A stretch of DNA of 38,571 bases from Eubacteriales bacterium (GTDB lineage: Bacteria > Bacillota > Clostridia > Lachnospirales > Lachnospiraceae): positions 1 through 38,571 of the forward strand of contig JAUNDA010000013.1 in NCBI GenBank assembly GCA_030526295.1. Reading direction: 5' to 3'. The notes under the pieces were generated by a model. The model did not search any database. It was given only the letters and a program-made list of their open reading frames with translations, and was not told the origin of the DNA. Position numbers and translations under genes: made by a program. Shown piece by piece: positions 33,205-38,571 of this stretch. Each line of letters opens with the position of its first letter. Position 1 is the first letter of the stretch.

Positions 33205-33928
33205 CCCGTATGAAGTACTTGGGGTTTCCAGGGACGCCTCCAAGGAAGAAATTAAAAAAGCATACCGCCGTGAGGCAAAGAAGTATCATCCTGATTTACA
33301 TCCGGATGATAAGGATGCTGCCGCAAAAATGAGCGAGGTCAACGAAGCATATGACATGATCATGAACCCCGATAAGAGAAAAGCCCAGTACCAGCAGGGT
33401 TATGGTCAGGGACAGGGCTATGGTTACGGCTACGGCTATGGCAATCAGGGCGGTCCCTATGCCAACCGGGGAGGCTACGGCGGTTTCTACGGTTTTGGGT
33501 TTGATGACATCTTCGGCTTTGGCGGAGCTAGCGGCATAAATGTTGCCCCTTATGCAACGGCCGCAGACTCAAGGGAAATCATCAATGTCATTAACATGAT
33601 TAATACGGGCGAATGGAGACTTGCGTTAAAGACTCTTTATGACATAGACGCCTATGAGAGAAACGCAAGGTGGTACTACATATGTGCATATGTAAACTAC
33701 CACCTTGGAAATACCGTCGAGGCTACTGACCAGATTAAAAGGGCATACGAGCAGGAACCCTCAAACGAGGTCTACCGTACACTCTATCAGAGATATTCGA
33801 ATACAGGTGCCACCTACCGTCAGAATGCGACAGAGTACAGGACCGTATCAGGCCTTCCAATGTGCCTGACCTGCTGTGCACTCAACATGCTCTGTGGAGG
33901 CTACCCGGCATTCTTCTGTTGTCTGTGA
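33194..33928 (+). CDS. J-domain (DnaJ-like) protein
   Basis: 244 aa. Residues 1 to about 68 form a J domain with the essential HPD motif ([13 protein letters not shown]), which stimulates the ATPase of Hsp70/DnaK. A Gly/Tyr/Gln-rich stretch follows ([20 protein letters not shown] and on), then a TPR-like helical part (about 130-205, [39 protein letters not shown]). It ends in a Cys-rich hydrophobic tail ([22 protein letters not shown]). It lacks the zinc-finger and client domains of true DnaJ. The tail may anchor the protein to the membrane or bind metal. It overlaps the DUF5685 gene by 11 bases. Confidence 0.88.
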   Translation: MIRDPYEVLGVSRDASKEEIKKAYRREAKKYHPDLHPDDKDAAAKMSEVNEAYDMIMNPDKRKAQYQQGYGQGQGYGYGYGYGNQGGPYANRGGYGGFYGFGFDDIFGFGGASGINVAPYATAADSREIINVINMINTGEWRLALKTLYDIDAYERNARWYYICAYVNYHLGNTVEATDQIKRAYEQEPSNEVYRTLYQRYSNTGATYRQNATEYRTVSGLPMCLTCCALNMLCGGYPAFFCCL

Positions 33929-33952
33929 TATGACCGCGGTTTTGTTTTGTTA

Positions 33953-34288
33953 TCAGATAATGGCAATAAGTGCCCTCATCATGTCATCCGGAATTTCACT
34001 GTCAATCATATAAAGGATTCTGCCATTAAAGTCGGTGATCCTGTTTCCGTCAATACGGTAAATAATCTTTCCGGGAAAATCAGTGACATAGCCCCTGTTA
34101 AACCGATAGATGATTTTTCCGTCAAAATCCCTCAAGGACTCATCATCAATTCTGTATAAAATCCTACCATGGAAATCCCTGAGATACTCACCGTCAAGCG
34201 TGTAAAGCCACTGAAGCTCAAAGTTAAAGATTCTGTCACCATCAATCATGTATACACATTTTCCGCTGAATTCCCTTACCTGTATCAT
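33953..34288 (-). CDS. Small protein of six 16-residue beta-type repeats
   Basis: 111 aa, nearly all of it tandem repeats of about 16 residues with consensus x-D-F-x-G-[KR]-I-[IL]-Y-R-I-D-G-x-x-[IL]. Clear copies are RDFHGRILYRIDDESL, RDFDGKIIYRFNRGYV, TDFPGKIIYRIDGNRI and TDFNGRILYMIDSEIP; the first two copies are more diverged. The pattern of alternating strand and Gly/Asp turn predicts a small closed beta structure. I recall similar short repeats in beta-flower type proteins but cannot confirm the family. The ATG at 34288 has AAAGGAGGAG upstream, so it is surely translated. It is convergent with the J-protein gene and lies upstream-adjacent to nothing obviously related. Function unknown. 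Confidence 0.75.
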   Translation of the reverse strand: MIQVREFSGKCVYMIDGDRIFNFELQWLYTLDGEYLRDFHGRILYRIDDESLRDFDGKIIYRFNRGYVTDFPGKIIYRIDGNRITDFNGRILYMIDSEIPDDMMRALIAII

Positions 34289-34327
34289 CTGTACACTCCT
34301 CCTTTGCTTTAAACAACCTAATATTAC

Positions 34328-35215
34328 TTATTTACCAAGCTCCTTTTCAATATACTCGAGACGCTTCTCATTAAGAGCGTCAAGGAACATCCTCCAGGCC
34401 TCCGGGTTAATGAACGGATTCTTTTCCGGATGCTCAAGCCACCACTCCCTCTTTTCGATGGTGCAGTTCTGGCTCGGATGGTTTCCGATTACGATATCAA
34501 CAGGCTCATCATAAACCTTCTTAATCGACTCTCCCATAAGCTCATACTTATTTGCATTAAGCTTATACTTTTCACAGTATCCGGGATACATCGTAAGGAA
34601 GCCTGCACCGCCGAGATATCCGACATGAAGCTTCTTTCCTTCCTCATCAGCCGCGTCAAAGAAAAAGGTCATTGTTCCGAGTGTATGTCCCGGCGTGAGC
34701 ACGCAGCGGACTGATGTATTACCAAGCGTGATAACCTGCCCGTCCTCTATGCGCTCATCCGGAACGCACCAGTCGTCAAAATACTTTCCCGGTCCATACT
34801 CGGCAAGCGCCCTTTCAGGCATCTCCTCAACGAGGTCGGAATCAACCCTTGACATGTATATTTTCGAGCCAAACATCTCCCTGAATACATTACCACCGTT
34901 CATGTGGTCAAAATGGCCGTGCGAATGAATGACAATCTTTACATCATGAGGGTTAAAGCCAAGCTCCCAGATGGAATTAATGAGAAGGTAAAGATCATTA
35001 CCATAGCCTGTATCAAAAAGAATAAGCCCATCACCTGTATCAATCAGGTGCATGCATACCCTTTTGTTACCAACATAGTAAAGGTTACCATAGATTTTAA
35101 ACGGATCAATTCTGTAAGGAAGAGCATCGCGGTAGAAGCTGCTGAGTGACGGCTCAAACCTTTCAAATGCCTCCTCATATGTCTTATATGCACCGAAGCT
35201 AAATTCATTATACAT
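34328..35215 (-). CDS. MBL-fold metallo-hydrolase
   Basis: 295 aa from the ATG at 35215, which has GGGAG 8 nt upstream; an in-frame TTG 15 nt earlier lacks such a site. The metallo-beta-lactamase motif HSHGHFDHMNGG gives the two-metal site, with later ligands in LTPGHTLGTMTFF and near VIGNHPSQN. The region between (YIMSRVDSDLVEEMPERALAEYGPGKYFDDW-like, about 140-170) is typical of subclass B3-like hydrolases and lactonases. There is no signal peptide, so it is probably cytoplasmic. The substrate cannot be inferred; family members include lactonases, glyoxalase II and nucleases. It stands alone between the repeat protein and mscS. Confidence 0.85.
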   Translation of the reverse strand: MYNEFSFGAYKTYEEAFERFEPSLSSFYRDALPYRIDPFKIYGNLYYVGNKRVCMHLIDTGDGLILFDTGYGNDLYLLINSIWELGFNPHDVKIVIHSHGHFDHMNGGNVFREMFGSKIYMSRVDSDLVEEMPERALAEYGPGKYFDDWCVPDERIEDGQVITLGNTSVRCVLTPGHTLGTMTFFFDAADEEGKKLHVGYLGGAGFLTMYPGYCEKYKLNANKYELMGESIKKVYDEPVDIVIGNHPSQNCTIEKREWWLEHPEKNPFINPEAWRMFLDALNEKRLEYIEKELGK

Positions 35216-35300
35216 GTCCAATACTCCCAAATATCTGAATTTTTCCCACGAATAGTCATTTATGCAAGTATGTGTCTTTACGCGGTTAATTCAGGATAAT

Positions 35301-35332
35301 AAAAAAGCACCTGTGCAGACATTGTCTGCACA
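35301..35332 (-). terminator. Terminator of the mscS gene
   Basis: On the minus strand TGTGCAGAC, loop AAT, GTCTGCACA: a perfect 9-bp stem (35312-35332), then GGTGC and six Us (35301-35306). It lies about 23 bp after the mscS stop. Confidence 0.85.
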
Positions 35333-35354
35333 AATGCATAGTGGTTTCACTTAA

Positions 35355-36152
35355 TTATTTATCTGTTACGATACGTACTGCAGGAGTCTTGATGCCTGCC
35401 TCTGCCATTGCAGTTGTTACGCTCTCTGTAACATCATGGTAAACATCCCAGTAATTTTCCTTCTTTACCCAGCCTCTTACTGCAAACTCGAACGCATCCT
35501 CGTTTGTCTTGCTGATACGTGCAAACGGAGCCGGCTCTGCAAGAACCATCGGGTTCTTCTTGAGCTCGTTCATCATGATATCCTGAACCTTTGAAAGTGA
35601 CTCTGACTTAGCACATGTGAAGGCAAGGTCAACACGGCGGATATCCTCTGCTGAGAAGTCAATGATGTTGGCATTCATAAGGCTGCCGTTTGGAACTGTG
35701 ATACGCTTGTTGTCAACTGTTGTAAGAACTGTGTAGAACAGAGTAACCTCCTTAACTGTTCCCTCTGCGCCTGCTGCTGAGATGTAATCACCCATCTTGA
35801 AGGGCTTGAAGATAAGAAGCATGATTCCGCCTGCAAGGTTTGAAAGAGCACCCTGTAATGCAAGACCTACAGTGAGTGTTGCAGATGTGAGCACTGCGAT
35901 AACTGATGTCATCGGAACGCCAAGGATACTGATGATAAGGATAACAAGAAGTGCGTAAAGGCCGATTCTTACAAAGCTTCTGAAGAATGATGCAACAACA
36001 CCGTCAACCTTAGCAATACCCTGTGACTTGTCAAGAAGCTTAACGACATTCTTAATGAGGATGTTACCTACAATAAGAATTAAGATTGCAAGAATAAGCT
36101 TTCCACCGATTGTTGTGGCAAGCTCGGCTGCCTTTTCAATAAATACGTTCAT
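35355..36152 (-). CDS. mscS: Small-conductance mechanosensitive channel, MscS family
   Basis: 265 aa from the ATG at 36152, preceded by AAAGGA; starts further upstream (to a GTG at 36200) would leave almost no room after the predicted promoter start. Three membrane helices: about 14-35, 55-80, and the pore helix with the Gly/Ala packing TLTVGLALQGALSNLAGGIMLLIFKPF. The cytoplasmic beta domain follows (GDYISAAGAEGTVKEVTLFYTVLTTVDNKRITVPNGSLMN). It releases solutes on sudden osmotic downshift. It is a monocistronic unit with its own promoter and terminator. Confidence 0.95.
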   Translation of the reverse strand: MNVFIEKAAELATTIGGKLILAILILIVGNILIKNVVKLLDKSQGIAKVDGVVASFFRSFVRIGLYALLVILIISILGVPMTSVIAVLTSATLTVGLALQGALSNLAGGIMLLIFKPFKMGDYISAAGAEGTVKEVTLFYTVLTTVDNKRITVPNGSLMNANIIDFSAEDIRRVDLAFTCAKSESLSKVQDIMMNELKKNPMVLAEPAPFARISKTNEDAFEFAVRGWVKKENYWDVYHDVTESVTTAMAEAGIKTPAVRIVTDK

Positions 36153-36214
36153 ATTTAATAATCCTTTCTTTAATGCGGCCATCTCTGACCATTTTTTCAC
36201 AAGCTAACTATCCT

Positions 36215-36243
36215 ATTATAATAAAAGCCTTAAGGTTTCACAA
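36215..36243 (-). promoter_or_regulatory. Promoter of mscS
   Basis: Minus strand -35 TTGTGA (36238-36243), 17-bp spacer, perfect -10 TATAAT (36215-36220). The start near 36208 leaves a ~55-nt leader before the chosen ATG. Confidence 0.65.
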
Positions 36244-36445
36244 GGGTAAATCTCGCCACATAAGTATAAATAAGAGATTAATGAAACGACTTTTTTCTTA
36301 CAATAATCTCCCAAAAGAGAAACCTAACCGTAAAGTATAAGTAACACTCTTAAGATTATTATGTGATAGAATGCAGCCATAGGTAAACTGACTACAGAAA
36401 ATATTCAAAACAGCCTATGTTTTGAATCATAATGAGGAAAATCAA

Positions 36446-37003
36446 ATGAAGAAAATAATAAGAATAGCAATTGTAAGCATGCTTATTGCATCCATCTTAA
36501 GCATTACCGCCTTTGCGGCTTCGACAAGAAAAGAGTACAGGGCAGAGGTTGCTCCGATTAATCAGGAAATAAAGGCCCTTAATGAGGAGATGAAGGCTGT
36601 CAGGGCCGAGATCAAGGCATCACAGGAGCAGTTCAGACAGATCCGCGATGAGCGTAAGGCTAACGGTACCTTTAGTGCAAAGGCTGAGGACTGGCTTAAG
36701 GCAAAGGAGCTTAGACTCGAGGCAAAGGAAGTCGGAACTCTTTCAAATGTCGAAATCAAGGAACTTAGAGCCACTGCAAAGGAACTCATGCAGGGTGGAA
36801 GCTTTGATGAGGCTGTCGAAAAGACTCAGGCAATTGTTCCTTTAAAGAAGGCACAGCTTGAAAAGCTTAATAGAAGAAACGGAATCTGGAAGATGGTTGT
36901 CGAGGTTCTCACAAACGGCACTACCGAAAAGGCAGCCGAGGGAATTGACGCACTTGCTGATTTCGAGGATGATGCCGTAGAGGAAATCATCGAGGAAGAA
37001 TAA
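36446..37003 (+). CDS. Secreted helical (coiled-coil) protein of unknown function
   Basis: 185 aa from the ATG at 36446, with GAGG about 8 nt upstream. It has a clear Sec signal peptide (KKIIRIAIVSMLIASILSITAFA, cleavage likely after AFA). The mature part is almost all charged helix, with a heptad-like stretch (IKALNEEMKAVRAEIKASQEQFRQI) and a later helix pair, ending in an acidic tail (FEDDAVEEIIEEE). There is no lipobox and no cell-wall anchor. The build recalls small periplasm-type helical stress proteins such as Spy in overall character, but that is only a resemblance of composition. It is monocistronic, followed by a terminator. Confidence 0.72.
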   Translation: MKKIIRIAIVSMLIASILSITAFAASTRKEYRAEVAPINQEIKALNEEMKAVRAEIKASQEQFRQIRDERKANGTFSAKAEDWLKAKELRLEAKEVGTLSNVEIKELRATAKELMQGGSFDEAVEKTQAIVPLKKAQLEKLNRRNGIWKMVVEVLTNGTTEKAAEGIDALADFEDDAVEEIIEEE

Positions 37004-37076
37004 TACCTGCATACCGGCTGAACATTTCATAACAAAAACCCATTTTTACCCCTTAATAGACATAAGCATAAGAAAG

Positions 37077-37105
37077 GACTCCACTTCATTAAAGCGGAGT
37101 CTTTT
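37077..37105 (+). terminator. Terminator after the secreted helical protein gene
   Basis: GACTCC (37077-37082) pairs with GGAGTC (37096-37101), extended by CTT/AAG, then TTTTCTTT on the plus strand. It lies about 75 bp after the stop. Confidence 0.75.
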
Positions 37106-37145
37106 CTTTGATATGTTAAGAAATATTAGTTTGTTGCTTAGACGC

Positions 37146-37172
37146 AAAAACAGAAGGATTTTCATCCCTCTG
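37146..37172 (-). terminator. Terminator of the lipoprotein gene
   Basis: On the minus strand CAGAGGGAT, loop GAAA, ATCCTTCTG with one mismatch, then five Us (37146-37150). It lies about 55 bp after the lipoprotein stop. Confidence 0.7.
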
Positions 37173-37225
37173 CCTTTGCTTTTTCCGCACTTTAAAGCTT
37201 ACCGCACTTTAATGCACCGTCTTTA

Positions 37226-37915
37226 TTACTGGTTAAGAGCCTTCTCAAGAGCTTCCTTCTGTGGGAACTGAATTGGTTCAAGTGTCTGGTGTCCGATCCA
37301 TGCTGACGGTCCCTCTCCAACAACGCCACGTCTGAGGACCATGCCTGTCTCTTCCCAAACCTCTTCGAATACTCCGGACTTCTCATCGTAATATCTTACT
37401 GTCGGAAGTCCCTCGCATTCATCCTCCTCACCCGTTCTATGCTGAGTTCCGAGTGTCATTCTGAAGTATCCGTAGATATCGTCAAATGTTGCCTTTCCAT
37501 CCTTATTGAATTCCATCTTCTCTGGATCGAATACATATACGTCATAATCATTGTCTGCAACATAACGGTAGAACTTATACTCCCAGCCTCCGTCTGACCA
37601 CATGCAGTCGTTGCCCATCTTTGTCCATTCACCGTCCCATCCCATGATGATGAAGAAGTTCTCAGGAAGGGTAATGTCCATTGCGATAGGTCCGTCATAA
37701 GGAGCAGCCTTTTCGTCTCCCTTCTCCTCTTCTGTTTCTTCTTCGGTAATAAGAATTTCGGCTTCAGTCTTTGTCTCAGTCTTTTCTGTCTTTGCAGCTG
37801 TTGTCTCTGTCTGCTTCTTATCCTCAGTCTTCTCTGCCTTACTTTCCTTACCACCGCATGCAGCAAGTGAAAGTACCATAAGCATTACGATAAGAACTGC
37901 CAATAATTTTTTCAT
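37226..37915 (-). CDS. Lipoprotein of unknown function
   Basis: 229 aa. The ATG at 37915 follows GGAGGAGAAAAA. Lipoprotein signal peptide with lipobox LAAC (MKKLLAVLIVMLMVLSLAAC), then a Glu/Lys/Thr-rich spacer (about 22-70), then a compact domain of about 150 residues rich in Trp, Tyr and acidic residues (LPENFFIIMGWDGEWTKMGN, DGGWEYKFYRYVADNDYDVY). It is probably exposed outside the membrane. I do not recognise the domain. It follows the LuxR-like gene on the same strand, 39 bp on, so the two may be cotranscribed. Confidence 0.8.
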   Translation of the reverse strand: MKKLLAVLIVMLMVLSLAACGGKESKAEKTEDKKQTETTAAKTEKTETKTEAEILITEEETEEEKGDEKAAPYDGPIAMDITLPENFFIIMGWDGEWTKMGNDCMWSDGGWEYKFYRYVADNDYDVYVFDPEKMEFNKDGKATFDDIYGYFRMTLGTQHRTGEEDECEGLPTVRYYDEKSGVFEEVWEETGMVLRRGVVGEGPSAWIGHQTLEPIQFPQKEALEKALNQ

Positions 37916-37954
37916 TTTTTCTCCTCCAATTAATCTTTATCCGGTAACCGCACT

Positions 37955-38323
37955 TTAGTTTTCCGAATCCTCTTTTAAATGCGCCTTTATTTCTTCCTCA
38001 GTCCGTCTTTCCACATAGTCGTCGATCATTTTTGCATCTACCGGTTCCCTGAAGGAAACATTCTGCAGTCTGCTGTAAATTCGAAGCATCGACCTGACAC
38101 CTGAAACCCCCAGCTTTCTGCAAAGACTTTTTATAATGCTTCTAAGCTTCGCCTGGCTGATAAAAAGTGTCTCAGCTATCCATCTGCGGCTAAAGCATCT
38201 TCGTAAGTACTCATAGACATATGTTTCATCCTCTGTGAGGCTTGTGACTCTTGCCTTAAGCTCGTCGAGACTGCTGTTAATTGACACTGCATCAGCCGGT
38301 CCCTCTGAAAATGAGAAAAACAC
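37955..38323 (-). CDS. LuxR-like helix-turn-helix DNA-binding protein
   Basis: 122 aa from the GTG at 38323. An ATG 18 nt earlier is in frame, but AAAGGAGGGAGG lies inside its first codons and is ideally spaced for the GTG, so GTG is preferred. Residues about 27-85 look like a LuxR/GerE-type HTH: LTEDETYVYEYLRRCFSRRWIAETLF, then ISQAKLRSIIKSLCRKLGVSGVRSML. There is no receiver or sensor domain, and the C-terminus is a charged helix. It may regulate itself and the lipoprotein gene that follows. The HTH assignment rests on pattern only. Confidence 0.6.
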   Translation of the reverse strand: MFFSFSEGPADAVSINSSLDELKARVTSLTEDETYVYEYLRRCFSRRWIAETLFISQAKLRSIIKSLCRKLGVSGVRSMLRIYSRLQNVSFREPVDAKMIDDYVERRTEEEIKAHLKEDSEN

Positions 38324-38402
38324 TGACCTCCCTCCTTTCATAAATACGCATTAAATATGCCTTAATTATCTCCATAAATACTGTAAATACAATACGGACA
38401 TT

Positions 38403-38426
38403 GGGGTGGGGTGGGTATATTAAGGG
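38403..38426 (+). other. G-run motif (possible G-quadruplex)
   Basis: Four runs of at least three Gs on the plus strand: 38403-38406, 38408-38411, 38413-38415 and 38424-38426, with 1, 1 and 8-nt loops. It lies about 80 bp upstream of the LuxR-like gene, on its template strand. The region 38342-38513 otherwise shows only AT-rich sequence with no clear promoter. Confidence 0.45.
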
Positions 38427-38513
38427 TTTTTCCGTAATTAAGCCAAGAAAATTTTTCTCCTTCTCATTTTTCCTTTGGCAGCATCCTTGTTCCGTTGCAC
38501 TTCATTTGGGAAT

Positions 38514-38543
38514 AAAAAAGGGGCTGTGAAAAAAGCACAGCCC
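38514..38543 (-). terminator. Terminator of a gene beyond the right edge
   Basis: On the minus strand GGGCTGTG, loop CTTTTTT, CACAGCCC: a perfect 8-bp stem (38521-38543), then C and six Us (38514-38519). The gene it ends lies to the right of the window. Confidence 0.8.
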
Positions 38544-38571
38544 TGAAAAAAAGAAGGACCAGGGCTCATCA

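Overview
The window looks like chromosome of a member of the Clostridia, most probably Lachnospiraceae. The evidence is the AGGAGG-type ribosome binding sites with ATG, GTG and TTG starts, moderate GC, a FeoA-FeoB fusion followed by a Cys-rich FeoB-associated peptide, a DUF5685 protein next to a J-domain protein, RNase Y, CvpA, and a small SRP RNA. I could not place it to genus.

Left part (1-11.4 kb, almost all minus strand): a tRNA-Asn cut by the window edge, then a compact housekeeping block. In transcription order it runs ksgA, tadA, an NrdG-like radical SAM activase, tatD, dnaX, ybaB, recR, a large TPR protein of unknown function, cvpA, trpS and a CapA-like lipoprotein. Many junctions are 1-4 nt overlaps, so translation is probably coupled. 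The theme is 16S rRNA and tRNA maturation plus DNA replication and repair.

Middle (11.4-24.5 kb, minus strand): a complete branched-chain amino acid ABC importer operon (livK-livH-livM-livG-livF). livM is split into two overlapping frames. Upstream of livK I found an undescribed-looking attenuator: a promoter, a 32-codon leader peptide of which half the residues are Ile, Val or Leu, an 8-bp antiterminator pairing, and a terminator with a U6 tract just before the livK ribosome binding site. Next come the small SRP RNA gene with its own promoter, sbcD-sbcC, an acyl-CoA ligase and rny.

Right part (24.6-38.6 kb, mixed strands): an iron-uptake operon (feoAB fusion, Cys-rich peptide, DtxR-family repressor) with palindromic DtxR-type boxes over its promoter. 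It is followed by an AT-rich 1.5-kb island holding a PD-(D/E)XK nuclease-like gene and an array of five ~36-bp repeats in alternating orientation with a ~62-bp period. Beyond that lie a purine nucleoside phosphorylase, an M20 peptidase gene broken by an in-frame TAA with a small Nif11-like ORF coupled to it, the DUF5685/J-protein pair, a small protein built of 16-residue repeats, an MBL-fold hydrolase, an MscS channel, a secreted helical protein, a lipoprotein and a LuxR-like DNA-binding protein.

The best candidates for something new are the liv leader-peptide attenuator, the alternating repeat array beside the nuclease-like gene, and the TPR protein with what looks like a decayed AAA+ region. 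Two interrupted genes (livM and the M20 peptidase) are either real lesions or sequence errors; the window alone cannot decide.
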